Positions 35,301 through 44,969 of a DNA stretch of 64,000 nt are shown piece after piece. This stretch comes from Chitinophagales bacterium (GTDB taxonomy: Bacteria > Bacteroidota > Bacteroidia > Chitinophagales > Chitinophagaceae), in assembly GCA_017303335.1 (NCBI GenBank), contig JAFLBK010000004.1:372001-436000 (forward strand), in the 5' to 3' direction. The notes under the pieces were generated by a model, which ran no database searches, was not told where the DNA came from, and saw only the letters and a list, made by a program, of their open reading frames with translations. The position numbers were made by a program, and so were the translations under genes. Position 1 is the stretch's first letter. Each line of letters begins with the position of its first letter.

Positions 35301-36728
35301 TCAGCATTCCGACAAACTCAGCGGTACATTCACCGCCAGTCCGCCATCAGCTGTTTCCTTGTATTTACTGTTCATATCGATCGCCGTATCCCACATGGTT
35401 TTGATCACGCTGTCTAAACTCACTTTCGCGTAATCGGGTGTGCTTTGCAGTGCCAGCTGGCTTGCAGTGATCGCCTTGATCGCCCCCATAGTATTGCGTT
35501 CGATGCAGGGCACCTGCACCAGTCCGCCGATGGGATCGCAGGTCATGCCCAGGTGATGTTCCATCGCGATCTCCGCGGCCATGAGCGATTGCCGCTGTGT
35601 ACCTCCCATGCATTCGGTAAGGGCTGCGGCAGCCATGGCGCTGCTCACGCCGATCTCGGCCTGGCATCCACCCATCGCCGCTGAAATGGTCGCTCCTTTC
35701 TTAAAGATGCTGCCTACTTCCGAAGCCGTGAGCAGGAACTGGATGATCTTCTCGTCTGTATTGCCGCCGCAAAAAGCGATATAGTATTGAAGAACCGCGG
35801 GTATAACGCCGGCTGCTCCATTGGTAGGCGCCGTAACCACCCTTCCAAAACTGGCATTCTCCTCGTTAACGGCGAGGGCAAAGCAACTCACCCAATCGAG
35901 GATATAGGTGAAATTGGTACCGCCTTCCTGTACGATCTTCAACCAGTCTTCATAATGATGATACGGCCGGCCGGCCACGAGTTTTTTATTCAATGCCGGG
36001 CCGCGTCGTTTTACCTGCAGGCCGCCGGGCAGTATGCCTTCGGTATGACAGCCACGGAAGATGCATTCCTTCATCACCCGCCAGATATTGAGTATGCCAT
36101 CTTTGGTTTCGGCTTCGCTGCGCCAGGCATGTTCGTTCTCCATCACCACATCGCTGATGTTAAGCCCGGTCTTCATGCACCAGTGCAGGAGTTCATCCGC
36201 CGTATTGATGGGGAAAGGAAGATGCACGTCGCTTTTTGCATTGCCCGGCTCTCCTTCTTTCACAACAAAACCACCACCCACCGAATAATAGGTTTCGGAA
36301 ATGGTATTGCCATCGGTAAGGGTAACCAGGAAACTCAAACCATTGGGGTGATAAGGCAGGGATTCGCTCACCAGGAACTCGATGTCTTCGGCCGGATCGA
36401 AGCCGATCTCGTGTTTGGCCGCCAGCACCATTTTTTTCATGCGGCGGATATCATCGATCTTGGCGTTGATATTATTGACATCGAAGGTAACCGGATCGTC
36501 GCCCGCCAGGCCCAGTTGTACCGCTACATCCGTACCATGCCCCACGCCTGTTTTGGCCAGCGATCCGTATAAGATCACCCGCAATTCCCCGACCTTTCCC
36601 AACAGGTTCTGCGCTTCGAGTGAGGCGGTGAACCGCTGCGCCGCACGCCAGGGACCAAGCGTATGGCTGCTGGATGGACCGACGCCGATCTTGAACATAT
36701 CAAAAACGGAAATGGCTTCGTGGCTCAC
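35301..36728 (-). CDS. sdaA: L-serine ammonia-lyase, iron-sulfur dependent, single chain (GTG start)
   Basis: 475 residues, fused alpha and beta parts. The N-terminal domain begins [20 protein letters not shown]; the catalytic part shows [35 protein letters not shown] and [16 protein letters not shown]. Conserved cysteines in these motifs should bind the [4Fe-4S] cluster that activates serine for deamination to pyruvate and ammonia. The start is GTG at 36728, because no ATG lies between it and the conserved N-terminus. It is 14 bp from the upstream isomerase gene. Confidence 0.94.
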   Translation of the reverse strand: MSHEAISVFDMFKIGVGPSSSHTLGPWRAAQRFTASLEAQNLLGKVGELRVILYGSLAKTGVGHGTDVAVQLGLAGDDPVTFDVNNINAKIDDIRRMKKMVLAAKHEIGFDPAEDIEFLVSESLPYHPNGLSFLVTLTDGNTISETYYSVGGGFVVKEGEPGNAKSDVHLPFPINTADELLHWCMKTGLNISDVVMENEHAWRSEAETKDGILNIWRVMKECIFRGCHTEGILPGGLQVKRRGPALNKKLVAGRPYHHYEDWLKIVQEGGTNFTYILDWVSCFALAVNEENASFGRVVTAPTNGAAGVIPAVLQYYIAFCGGNTDEKIIQFLLTASEVGSIFKKGATISAAMGGCQAEIGVSSAMAAAALTECMGGTQRQSLMAAEIAMEHHLGMTCDPIGGLVQVPCIERNTMGAIKAITASQLALQSTPDYAKVSLDSVIKTMWDTAIDMNSKYKETADGGLAVNVPLSLSEC

Positions 36729-36742
36729 GGAAAAAGTTTTGG

Positions 36743-37231
36743 TTATTGTACGTCGACAAGCTGAATATAAAATACCAGGTACGAGTTGGCCGGGATCGAT
36801 CCTACAGGCCTGTTGCCATAACCCAGGGATGGAGGAATATACAACGTGATTGAACCGGATTTTTTGACCAGGGGCAATCCCTTTTGCCAGCCAACGATCA
36901 GGTCGCCGAGTGAAAAGGTTACCCCCGTAAGGTTCTCATCGAACTTGGCGCCCGTGGTCAGGTAACCCGAATACTTTACGGTAACCTTCGAACAGATGGA
37001 TGGATTGGCGCCGCTGCCCGGGGCGGTGATCTCGTAAAATAACCCGCTCGGGTGCTGGATGGCCGTGGGGTGATTGGCGGTGATATAGGCCTGGAGTGTG
37101 GCTACTTCGGAAGCCGGCGCTACCAGGGTCGATTCCGAATACCCGCATCCTTCGGGGGATGATTTCTTGCACCCCGAAAAAGCGAGGGCGGATGTTGCAA
37201 TGGCAACCAGCAGCATTGTTCTTTTTATCAT
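36743..37231 (-). CDS. FKBP-type peptidyl-prolyl isomerase lipoprotein
   Basis: 162 residues. Lipobox-like AFSGC after a short signal ([13 protein letters not shown]). The FKBP core is clear: [22 protein letters not shown] in part, [33 protein letters not shown] and [16 protein letters not shown]. It would assist folding of exported proteins at the membrane surface. It lies 8 bp downstream of the small membrane protein gene and 14 bp upstream of the serine ammonia-lyase gene, forming a three-gene leftward unit. Confidence 0.92.
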   Translation of the reverse strand: MIKRTMLLVAIATSALAFSGCKKSSPEGCGYSESTLVAPASEVATLQAYITANHPTAIQHPSGLFYEITAPGSGANPSICSKVTVKYSGYLTTGAKFDENLTGVTFSLGDLIVGWQKGLPLVKKSGSITLYIPPSLGYGNRPVGSIPANSYLVFYIQLVDVQ

Positions 37232-37239
37232 AGTTCCTG

Positions 37240-37572
37240 TTAAGTGGTTTCGGATCGATCGGTACGGGCCTTCAGTTCCCGGTACAATTGTTCATTCATC
37301 TCCCATTTATAATGCATCCGGAAATACGAAAAGAACAGTACGCAGATGAACAGGGCTACCACCGCGGCCACAATACTGCCGTTCGATACATCCGATATCT
37401 TGCTGTACCAGTCGGGCAGAAATAAACGCACGGCGATGATCAGCAGCAATACCGGTAAGCTGAACATGATAGCCATCGGCAGGCCGTTCAGTATCTTGGC
37501 CAGGGTCGTTCCCTGCCGCTGCCGCTCCTGCTCCCAGTACACAATAAACTGCCTTTCCTTTTCCGTTATCAT
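37240..37572 (-). CDS. Small membrane protein, unknown function
   Basis: 110 residues with two hydrophobic helices (MAIMFSLPVLLLIIAVRLFL and IVAAVVALFICVLFFSYF) and charged ends (EKERQFIVYWEQERQRQG and QLYRELKARTDRSETT). I recognise no named domain. It is the first gene of the unit with the FKBP isomerase, 8 bp apart, and could be a small envelope protein. Confidence 0.7.
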   Translation of the reverse strand: MITEKERQFIVYWEQERQRQGTTLAKILNGLPMAIMFSLPVLLLIIAVRLFLPDWYSKISDVSNGSIVAAVVALFICVLFFSYFRMHYKWEMNEQLYRELKARTDRSETT

Positions 37573-37736
37573 CCGGCAAAACTACGGCAAATCAGCCGAT
37601 GTTTTACGCGGGAACATACGATCAAATATCTTTTCTGTTTCCGGAATGACCCGACAGCAGCCGATCGACGGCGATGTTTATAAACCTTTGATATGTAGCG
37701 AATATCTTGTAGGTTTGTTACGCTTAACTTTTGCCA

Positions 37737-38657
37737 ATGAAAATAGAACAATTGCTGGTACAGCATTTTTACAAACAACGGCAAGTGACCCTCCAGGGCA
37801 TTGGCAGTTTCAACCTCTCCCCCGATTTTGTGATGCCAGCAGATACCGATAAAAACGCCGCGATCCCCGAGAACGCCATCACATTCAAATACGATTCCCG
37901 GGCGGGCGAAGACGAAGCCCTGATCCTTTACATCATGGAGCAAACCCGCAAGATGAAACCGCTGGCGGCCGCCGATCTCGACTCGTACCTGGTTCTTGGC
38001 AAACAATTCCTCAACATCGGAAAACCCTTTAAGATCGAAGGACTGGGCATGCTCCTCAAGAATCAGCAGGGCGAATACCAGTTCACGCAGGGACAAAGCT
38101 TCCAGTCGAAGAACGAAGAAACGCCTCCCGCCCTCGTCAAGGAAAAAATCGAAGACACCGATATCTCATACCGGGCAGAAACCGTTTCTGCCGGAAGCGG
38201 CCGCGGCTTTATGAAGATCGCCGCTGTGCTGCTTGTGCTGGGTATTGCCGGGGCCGCAGGCTGGTATTTCTTCCTCCGTAATAAACCAGCGGTAAGTACG
38301 GAAACAGCGGTAAGCATGCCGGAAGAGCAGAAACCGGCGCAGGATACAACCAAACCCGCTAACACAACCCCTGATTCTTCACTGGTGAAAAAAGATTCGA
38401 TCCCGCCGGCAGCCACCCCGGTGGCAAGTTCCACCGGATCCTATACCTTCCGTGTGGTGTTCCGGGTGATGAGCCAGGGCGGCGCACTGAAAAAGAAGAT
38501 CGAGCTCAACAAACCCAATGTGATCATGTATACGAGCGACTCGGTGCATTACAAACTGGCCGAAACCTTTAACCTGCCGCTGAGCGATACAACCCGCATC
38601 AAAGATTCGCTACGGAGCTTCTACGCGTTCCGCACCTTCGTGGAACTGAATCATTAA
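37737..38657 (+). CDS. HU-like (CCDC81-type) domain protein with a membrane helix
   Basis: 306 residues from the ATG at 37737. Residues 1-125 look like the prokaryotic CCDC81-type HU domain pair (EQLLVQHFYKQRQVTLQGIG, TFKYDSRAGEDEALILYIME, FKIEGLGMLLKNQQGEYQF). A basic/polar linker leads to one membrane helix (about 158-178, KIAAVLLVLGIAGAAGWYFFL) and a ~120-residue periplasmic part with low-complexity Thr/Pro/Lys. An HU-like fold facing the cytoplasm and tethered to the inner membrane suggests chromosome or peptidoglycan-related organisation, as proposed for related SPOR-domain proteins; this is inference. No SPOR motif was seen with confidence. Confidence 0.72.
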   Translation: MKIEQLLVQHFYKQRQVTLQGIGSFNLSPDFVMPADTDKNAAIPENAITFKYDSRAGEDEALILYIMEQTRKMKPLAAADLDSYLVLGKQFLNIGKPFKIEGLGMLLKNQQGEYQFTQGQSFQSKNEETPPALVKEKIEDTDISYRAETVSAGSGRGFMKIAAVLLVLGIAGAAGWYFFLRNKPAVSTETAVSMPEEQKPAQDTTKPANTTPDSSLVKKDSIPPAATPVASSTGSYTFRVVFRVMSQGGALKKKIELNKPNVIMYTSDSVHYKLAETFNLPLSDTTRIKDSLRSFYAFRTFVELNH

Positions 38658-38666
38658 TCATTTTTC

Positions 38667-39338
38667 ATGGAACTGCCGATACAAAAAAAACTGGGCATCG
38701 CTTTCTGGGTGCTGGCGCTGGTGGATATCGCCGGCATCAGCCTGGATCTGCCGGTTTTGCATTATACCGCCAAACCCCTGCTCATGCCGGCCCTGCTCCT
38801 GCTGATGCATTATTCGCCCACAGCACCGGGCAAAGGTTTGCTGATGACCGGGCTGGTCTTCGCCTGGTTTGGCGATGTATTGCTCATGTTCGAATCCAGG
38901 CATGCCCTGTTCTTCATCTTCGGACTGGTAAGTTTTCTTACCACCCATGTTTTTTATATCCTCTACTTCCTGCTGATCCGTTCGGCAGCGCCTTCCCTGC
39001 TGCGCAGGCAGCCTGTATGGATCGCCCTCGTGACCGGCTACGGACTTACGCTTGTATGGCAACTGTTTCCCAAACTGGGCGAGATGACATTACCCGTGAT
39101 CGTATACGCCATCGTGATCTGCAGTATGCTGCTGAGCAGTTTGCATGTTTTCCTGAAGATCAACCGGAAGGCAGCCCTGCTCTTTACAGCCGGCGCTGTT
39201 TGCTTTGTACTTTCGGATTCGCTGCTGGCGGTAAATAAATTCTACCAGCCCTTTGCCTATGCCGGGCTGTTCATCATGCTCACCTATTGCGCCGCTCAGT
39301 ACTTCATCGTCAGCGGTTACATCAACCGGAAATCATGA
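38667..39338 (+). CDS. Lysoplasmalogenase / YhhN-family membrane protein
   Basis: 223 residues with about seven or eight membrane helices. Signatures of the YhhN (TMEM86) family: AKPLLMPALLLLMHY, GLVFAWFGDVLLMF (conserved FGD) and CFVLSDSLLAVNKFY (conserved SDS). Relatives hydrolyse the vinyl-ether bond of lysoplasmalogens. The gene ends in an ATGA overlap with the SET-domain gene, so the two are translationally coupled. Confidence 0.88.
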   Translation: MELPIQKKLGIAFWVLALVDIAGISLDLPVLHYTAKPLLMPALLLLMHYSPTAPGKGLLMTGLVFAWFGDVLLMFESRHALFFIFGLVSFLTTHVFYILYFLLIRSAAPSLLRRQPVWIALVTGYGLTLVWQLFPKLGEMTLPVIVYAIVICSMLLSSLHVFLKINRKAALLFTAGAVCFVLSDSLLAVNKFYQPFAYAGLFIMLTYCAAQYFIVSGYINRKS

Positions 39339-39751
39339 ACAAAGAAATTCTGCTGAATGAACTGGCCAACAACAGCTGGGTGATGCTGCGCCCATCCCCG
39401 GTTGAAGGCGTTGGCGTGTTCGCCATACGGGATATTCCGAAGGGATGCCGCGATATGTTCGGCAAGCCCGATCCGGCGGCGGAATGGATCACGGTAAGCA
39501 AGGCCGAAGTGGACGCATTGCCGGCGCATGCGCAGTTCCTGGTTGGTAATTATTGTTTGTTTGATGAAGACCACTATTTCATACCGGCAGCCGGTTTCAA
39601 GAAGATGGACCTTTCGCTCTTCCTCAATCATTCCGATACCCCCAACATCATCTCCATCAACGACGGCGATTATTTTGAAACCCTGCGGGATATCAGTGCC
39701 GGTGAAGAACTGCTGATCGACTATGGCGGTATCGTGGATGCTGATGCATAA
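39335..39751 (+). CDS. SET-domain protein (lysine methyltransferase-like)
   Basis: 138 residues from the ATG at 39335, which overlaps the preceding stop. The SET signature pair is present: NHSDTPN and GEELLIDYG, with SPVEGVGVFAIRDIPKG at the start. These bind S-adenosylmethionine and the lysine channel. It lacks pre- and post-SET cysteine clusters, as usual in bacteria. The protein substrate is unknown. It is cotranslated with the YhhN-family gene. Confidence 0.88.
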   Translation: MNKEILLNELANNSWVMLRPSPVEGVGVFAIRDIPKGCRDMFGKPDPAAEWITVSKAEVDALPAHAQFLVGNYCLFDEDHYFIPAAGFKKMDLSLFLNHSDTPNIISINDGDYFETLRDISAGEELLIDYGGIVDADA

Positions 39752-39878
39752 ACCCGCCGGCTTATTGAATTGTGAACAATTCCTTTGAATTCCCTGGAAA
39801 TCTATTTACATTCGGCATACTAACCTTCGCCCTTTTTCTTCCGGCCCCGCATTTTTCAAACTCAAAACAAGTAAACAA

Positions 39879-40601
39879 ATGAAACAATTGAAGTTTCTCA
39901 TGCCGTTTGCTATGGGAATGAGCATGACGGCCTTCCTGCTCTCCTGCAATTCGGGAGAAGAAAAAAAGGCAGATGACAAACCTGCCGATTCCACCGCAAC
40001 TTCTTCAACACCTCCGCCACCGCCACCACCGCCCAAATTGATGGTGATCATGCACAAAGTGGCCAACTTCGCCAAATGGCTGCCCGAGTATGATGCACAC
40101 GACTCGGTTCGCCAGGCCGCGGGTTTACACAGCCTGATCATCGGCCGGGGCGTACAGGACAGCAACATGGTCATGATATCCATGATCATGGATGATACCG
40201 CCAAAGCAAAAGCTTTTGCCGCCGCCCCCGGTTTAAAAGAGCGTATGAAAAAAGCCGGCGTTATCGGTATGCCCGAGATCAGCTTCGTGGAAATGGAGTC
40301 GCTTATTACCACGCCCAGCAGCGATACACGCCTGATGGTAAAACACAAGGTAAAAGACTATGCCGCCTGGAAAAAAGTGTACGACAGCGATGCGCCCGCA
40401 CGGGCTGCCGCGGGGCTAACCGACAGGGCCCTGGGATACGATATCGGCAACAAGAACATGGTTTCGATCGTATTCCTTGTATCGGATATGAAGAAGGCGG
40501 AAGAATTCGGTAAATCAGAGGCATTGAAGAAGAAAATGCAGGAAGGCGGTGTGGAGGGAGCTCCCACGATGTTCTTCTATACGGTGGCTAAGAAATATTG
40601 A
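39879..40601 (+). CDS. Lipoprotein with two tandem dimeric alpha/beta-barrel-like domains
   Basis: 240 residues. Lipobox AFLLSCNSG. A polyproline linker (eight Pro) leads to two related halves: one opens with LMVIMHKVANFAKWLPEYDAHD, the other with LMVKHKVKDYAAWKKVYDSDAP. Both continue with a glycine turn and MVMISMIM or MVSIVFLVS strands and a PGLKERMKKAGV-like helix. The pattern fits duplicated ABM-type (antibiotic-biosynthesis monooxygenase-like) ferredoxin folds, which form barrels as dimers. No catalytic residue could be fixed, so the role is unknown. Confidence 0.8.
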   Translation: MKQLKFLMPFAMGMSMTAFLLSCNSGEEKKADDKPADSTATSSTPPPPPPPPKLMVIMHKVANFAKWLPEYDAHDSVRQAAGLHSLIIGRGVQDSNMVMISMIMDDTAKAKAFAAAPGLKERMKKAGVIGMPEISFVEMESLITTPSSDTRLMVKHKVKDYAAWKKVYDSDAPARAAAGLTDRALGYDIGNKNMVSIVFLVSDMKKAEEFGKSEALKKKMQEGGVEGAPTMFFYTVAKKY

Positions 40602-40620
40602 GACCAGGATACAAACACAA

Positions 40621-40652
40621 GACTGCCGGATTGATTCCGGCAGTTCTTTTTT
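40621..40652 (+). terminator. Intrinsic terminator
   Basis: ACTGCCGGA-TTGAT-TCCGGCAGT is a perfect 9-bp stem followed by TCTTTTTT, 20 bp after the lipoprotein gene. Confidence 0.92.
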
Positions 40653-40715
40653 GCAGCCATCCCTGCATGCCCGATCGCCCTATATGCAGCGGGTTAAAAA
40701 TTGTATATTTAGAAT

Positions 40716-42185
40716 ATGAGAACTGCTTTACCCATACGATCCGTACAGGTCTTCGGGCTTGTTTGCTTCGCGGTTCTTGTCTTTTTACTCAGCCTGGGTT
40801 CCTATGCCCAATGTCCCCCGGATATCGACTTCGAGAACGGCAACTTCGACGGATGGCGTTGCTATACCGGGTTTATCCAGCAGGATGGAACGATACGGGT
40901 GGCACAATCCGCTCCCGCCCTCGACCGGCATGTCATCTACAAATCGGGCGGAACCGTGGAAAGGGATTACTGGGGAGGATTCCCGAAGGTTTGTCCGAAT
41001 GGAAGCAATTATTCCATGCGGCTGGGCAACGACAATACCGGTCGTGGCGCCGAGAAAATATCGTACACGTTCACCATTCCTCCCGGGCAGAACAATTTCA
41101 GCCTGGTGTATAACTATGCCATCGTATTGCAGGATCCGGGCCATTCCGCTTTCCAGCAACCGCGTATGCGGGTGGAAGTGATGAATCTTACGGATAATAA
41201 GATCGACCCCTGCTCGTCTTTTGATTTCGTGGTCAATGGTTCCCTCCCAGGCTTCAAGGTATCGCCCATCAAACAGGATAGTTCGATCGTTCGCTATAAA
41301 GAATGGTCCGCTGCCTTTATCGACCTTTCGGGCAATGCCGGAAAAACCTTCAGCATCTCTTTTCTTACCACCGATTGTTCCCTCGGGGCTCATTTCGGGT
41401 ATGCCTATATCGATATCAATTCGATCTGCAGCAATACCGTTCCGGGTTCGGTCTATTGTCCGGATGACAAATTCCTGGAGTTAACAGCTCCCCCGGGGTT
41501 TCAGAGTTACAAATGGTTCAACAGTGCGCAAACGGTATTGGGCTCCGGAGCTACCCTGCGCCTGGAACCTCCTCCCGCTACCCGCGACACGATCTATGTA
41601 GCGTTCGATCCCTTCAGCGGATACGGATGCTCGGATACACTCATCGCCTACCTGGCAGATACCCTGCAGTTAACCGCAAATGCGGGAGTCGACAACGAAT
41701 TCTGCGTGAACCCGGCCATACAACTGGGGATAAACCCCAAACCAGGGGAGGTATACAAGTGGTCGCCATCAACGGGCTTAAGCGATCCGGACATTGCGAA
41801 CCCGATCGCTTCGCCACGGTCATCAACCCAGTACACACTAACGGTGCAGCACACGGGCGGCGGATGCAGGACCACCGACCAGGTAAGTCTCGTAAAAAAA
41901 TGTGATGTCATCGAATTCTACGTGCCTAATAGTTTTACGCCAAACGGCGATGGCCTGAACGACAGGCTGAAACCTGTACTGTACGGTTATTCGAAAGTGA
42001 ATTATTTCCGGGTATACAACCGGTACGGCGATTTGCTGTACGAAGCCAACAGCGATCTCCCCGGCTGGGATGGAACCCTGAAGGGAAAGCGGCTGCCCAC
42101 ACAAACGGTTGTATGGATGATCGAAGCGATAGACGCGAACGGCATCGTGGAAAGAAGGCAAGGCAGTTCCGTTTTGATCCGCTGA
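40716..42185 (+). CDS. Secreted protein with T9SS type B C-terminal domain
   Basis: 489 residues. N-terminal signal (VFGLVCFAVLVFLLSLGSYAQ). The first domain begins CPPDIDFENGNFDGW, typical of carbohydrate-binding or jelly-roll-like modules, and runs to about residue 250 with YIDINSICS. An Ig-like region follows (YCPDDKFLELTAPPGFQSYK) with WSPSTGLSDPDIANPIASPR. The type B CHU_C tail begins EFYVPNSFTPNGDGLNDRL and ends WDGTLKGKRLPTQTVVWMIE. T9SS cargo; ligand unknown. No close operon partner. Confidence 0.86.
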   Translation: MRTALPIRSVQVFGLVCFAVLVFLLSLGSYAQCPPDIDFENGNFDGWRCYTGFIQQDGTIRVAQSAPALDRHVIYKSGGTVERDYWGGFPKVCPNGSNYSMRLGNDNTGRGAEKISYTFTIPPGQNNFSLVYNYAIVLQDPGHSAFQQPRMRVEVMNLTDNKIDPCSSFDFVVNGSLPGFKVSPIKQDSSIVRYKEWSAAFIDLSGNAGKTFSISFLTTDCSLGAHFGYAYIDINSICSNTVPGSVYCPDDKFLELTAPPGFQSYKWFNSAQTVLGSGATLRLEPPPATRDTIYVAFDPFSGYGCSDTLIAYLADTLQLTANAGVDNEFCVNPAIQLGINPKPGEVYKWSPSTGLSDPDIANPIASPRSSTQYTLTVQHTGGGCRTTDQVSLVKKCDVIEFYVPNSFTPNGDGLNDRLKPVLYGYSKVNYFRVYNRYGDLLYEANSDLPGWDGTLKGKRLPTQTVVWMIEAIDANGIVERRQGSSVLIR

Positions 42186-42242
42186 TCCTCACCGGTACAT
42201 TACCAATGCACATTGACAATACCAGAGAGAACTGAAAATAGC

Positions 42243-42977
42243 TCAGACCGGTACCTGTTTCATCCGACGGATCAGGAAAAAATTGATCAGCAAGGCGCTT
42301 AATATCGGCAGGTAGATCACGCAGAAATAAAGGAAGTATCCCACGTTTACCTGCGGCACAGGCTTTACCTCCACCAGCAACTGGTTGCCGATCACGGTTT
42401 CGGAGAACACAACGCTGCTGATAAGATTCCAGCCCAGGTGTATGGCGATCGGGTAATAGAGCGAAAGGGTTTTACTGTACGCATACGCGTATACAACGCC
42501 CATCAACCCGGTGCTGACGAATTCGATGAGCATGGGTACCGGTTTACCGAACACGCCGTGCGAGAACCAATGATAGATGCCGAAACTTATTGATGAGATG
42601 ATGATGGCTTTTACGGGGCCGATACGCCTGATCAGAATATACATGAGCGCCCCGCGGAAGATGAATTCCTCGAACAAAACCGATTTCAGGTTCCACCAAA
42701 GTCCGCTGAATATCAACCCGGCGCTGAGCTCCGGATTGAGGTACCAACGCTCTTGCCCGATCATCATCCGAAGCAGATAGAAAGAAGCGCTGCAGCAAGC
42801 GGTGACCAGGAAAAACAAGGCAAATCCTGCCAGCCGTTTGCGGTTCGGATAAAATCCAAAGACCTCCAGGCCTTTCTTCTCAAAGAGCCAGAGCAGGAAC
42901 CAGGAAACAAGTAATTGAACGAGAATGCCGAGCATGCAGATGTTTTGCACAATGAATATAACCAAAGATGCCCACAT
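42243..42977 (-). CDS. CPBP-family intramembrane glutamic endopeptidase
   Basis: 244 residues with six to eight membrane helices. Active-site motifs of the CPBP (Abi/Rce1-like) family are LFEEFIFRGALMYIL (EExxxR) and SISFGIYHWF (conserved His). These proteases cleave within membranes and may process prenylated or bacteriocin-like peptides; no such partner gene is near. It converges with the upstream type B protein gene. Confidence 0.9.
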   Translation of the reverse strand: MWASLVIFIVQNICMLGILVQLLVSWFLLWLFEKKGLEVFGFYPNRKRLAGFALFFLVTACCSASFYLLRMMIGQERWYLNPELSAGLIFSGLWWNLKSVLFEEFIFRGALMYILIRRIGPVKAIIISSISFGIYHWFSHGVFGKPVPMLIEFVSTGLMGVVYAYAYSKTLSLYYPIAIHLGWNLISSVVFSETVIGNQLLVEVKPVPQVNVGYFLYFCVIYLPILSALLINFFLIRRMKQVPV

Positions 42978-42980
42978 TTC

Positions 42981-43042
42981 TTATGGTCCGGCGTTTCGCC
43001 TGGCCATAAGAGAAATCCCTCCTGTTTTCAGGAGGGATTTCT
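42981..43042. repeat. Two adjacent strong hairpins
   Basis: First TTATGG...CCATAA with inner GGCG/CGCC (42981-43009); then a perfect 14-bp stem AGAAATCCCTCCTG-TTTT-CAGGAGGGATTTCT (43011-43042). The second has a T-rich right flank on the plus strand; it may also end leftward groEL transcription. The next ~200 bp to 43245 hold no gene I can support. Confidence 0.75.
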
Positions 43043-43214
43043 TTTATAAAATCACGTAAGGATTATCATCCCAATGATCGTTTGTTTTGATTCCTAATAA
43101 TTTCTTGCAGTAACAATAGAAATGTTTCCAACGAATTCGCATAGGTCTTTTTCATTTTAACTGTTAAACAATATTTATTAAGAACTAACGGAAAATCCAA
43201 AACGGGTTTTCTAT

Positions 43215-43244
43215 ACATGGTCAGACGGGGACGTCAGACCATGT
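43215..43244. repeat. Perfect palindrome beside the groEL stop codon
   Basis: ACATGGTC-A-GACG-GGGA-CGTC-A-GACCATGT pairs completely apart from one A-A step, and lies 1 bp from the groEL stop codon. It is not followed by a T tract, so it is not an ordinary terminator. It resembles a REP-type palindrome. Confidence 0.7.
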
Positions 43245-43245
43245 T

Positions 43246-44880
43246 TTAGTATCCGCCCATTCCGCCCATGTCGGGTGCGCCATGGCTGTGCGGCGCTTCC
43301 TCTTTCGGTTTGTCGGCGATCACGCATTCGGTGGTCAGCATCATACCGGCGATGGAAGCGGCGTTTTCCAATGCAACGCGGCTTACTTTGGTCGGGTCGA
43401 TCACACCTGCTTTGAACAGGTTCTCGTATTTCTCGATGCGGGCGTTGAAACCGTAATCGGCCTTACCTTCTTTGATCTTGTTCACCACCACGCTTCCTTC
43501 GAAACCGGCGTTCTCCACGATGGTACGCAGCGGTTCTTCCACGGCCCGGCGAACGATGGCAATACCGGTTGTTTCGTCTTCATTGCTTCCGGTCAGTTTG
43601 GCCAGGGCTTCACCGGCACGGATATAGGCAACGCCGCCACCCGGTACGATACCTTCTTCCACAGCGGCACGGGTTGCGTGCAGGGCGTCATCCACGCGGT
43701 CTTTCTTTTCTTTCATTTCCACTTCGGTAGCGGCGCCCACGTAGAGTACGGCAACACCGCCGGCCAGTTTGGCCAAACGTTCCTGCAGTTTCTCTTTATC
43801 GTAGTCGGATGTTGTGGTTTCGATCTGCGCTTTGATCTGGCCGATACGTCCTTTGATAGAGGCCTTGTCGCCTTTACCGCCAACAACCGTTGTATTGTCT
43901 TTGTCGATGGTCACAGAGGCAGCCTGGCCGAGGTCTTTCAGTTCAACCGCATCCAGTTTGTTGCCCATTTCTTCGCTGATCACGTTACCGCCGGTAAGGA
44001 TCGCGATGTCGGTAAGCATTTCTTTGCGGCGGTCGCCAAAGCCCGGCGCTTTTACAGCGGCTACTTTGATGGTACCGCGGAGTTTATTCACCACCAGGGT
44101 AGCCAGCGCTTCGCCTTCGAGGTCTTCGGCGATGATCAGCAGCGGGCGGCCGCTTTGCGCCACTTTCTCCAGGATGTGGAGAATATCTTTCATGGCAGAT
44201 ATCTTCTTGTCGTAGATCAGGATGAACGGATTGCTGAGTTCAGCTTCCATTTTCTCGCTGTTGGTTACGAAATACGGAGAGATATAGCCGCGGTCGAACT
44301 GCATACCTTCCACCACGTCTACAGTCGTATCGGTGCCTTTGGCTTCTTCCACGGTGATCACGCCTTCCTTACCCACTTTGGCCATTGCCTGGGCTATGAG
44401 TGTACCGATGGCAGCATCGTTGTTGGCAGAGATCGAAGCAACCTGCTCGATCTTCTTGTTATCGTTACCTACGGTTTGTGATTGTTTTTTCAGGTTCTCC
44501 ACGATGGCGTCAACGGCTTTGTCGATACCACGCTTCAGGTCCATCGGGTTGGCGCCGGCAGCTACGTTCTTGAGTCCTTCGCTGATGATGGCCTGTGCCA
44601 GTACGGTTGCGGTGGTGGTACCGTCGCCGGCGATGTCGGCTGTTTTGGAAGCCACTTCTTTCACCATCTGGGCGCCCATGTTCTCGATCGGATCTTCCAG
44701 TTCGATCTCTTTGGCCACGGTCACGCCGTCTTTGGTCACAGAGGGGGCGCCGAATTTGCGCTCGATCACCACGTTACGGCCTTTCGGTCCGAGGGTTACT
44801 TTCACAGCGTTAGACAGGGTATCCACACCCTTCTTCATTTTGTTCCTTGCTTCAATATCGAAGAATATCAGTTTAGACAT
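43246..44880 (-). CDS. groEL: Chaperonin GroEL
   Basis: 544 residues. It forms the double-ring folding chamber with GroES. Landmarks: [55 protein letters not shown], and a C-terminal tail [11 protein letters not shown] related to the GGM repeats. Length is standard. It follows groES by 90 bp, a gap that has an AT-rich heptamer-like tract and a small hairpin (GATACA/TGTATC). Confidence 0.98.
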   Translation of the reverse strand: MSKLIFFDIEARNKMKKGVDTLSNAVKVTLGPKGRNVVIERKFGAPSVTKDGVTVAKEIELEDPIENMGAQMVKEVASKTADIAGDGTTTATVLAQAIISEGLKNVAAGANPMDLKRGIDKAVDAIVENLKKQSQTVGNDNKKIEQVASISANNDAAIGTLIAQAMAKVGKEGVITVEEAKGTDTTVDVVEGMQFDRGYISPYFVTNSEKMEAELSNPFILIYDKKISAMKDILHILEKVAQSGRPLLIIAEDLEGEALATLVVNKLRGTIKVAAVKAPGFGDRRKEMLTDIAILTGGNVISEEMGNKLDAVELKDLGQAASVTIDKDNTTVVGGKGDKASIKGRIGQIKAQIETTTSDYDKEKLQERLAKLAGGVAVLYVGAATEVEMKEKKDRVDDALHATRAAVEEGIVPGGGVAYIRAGEALAKLTGSNEDETTGIAIVRRAVEEPLRTIVENAGFEGSVVVNKIKEGKADYGFNARIEKYENLFKAGVIDPTKVSRVALENAASIAGMMLTTECVIADKPKEEAPHSHGAPDMGGMGGY

Positions 44881-44969
44881 ACACGAGTAGAATTTGATGA
44901 TTTAAAATTTGATGATTTGAATCCGGATGCAGGAAGCAGGATACATGATCCCGGATCCTGTATCTTTTT

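Noticed and set aside
43282..44481. Long open frame antisense to groEL (399 codons)
   Set aside because: Its codons follow from the biased codon use of groEL on the other strand, a common shadow; composition is His/Phe/Gly-rich with no domain.
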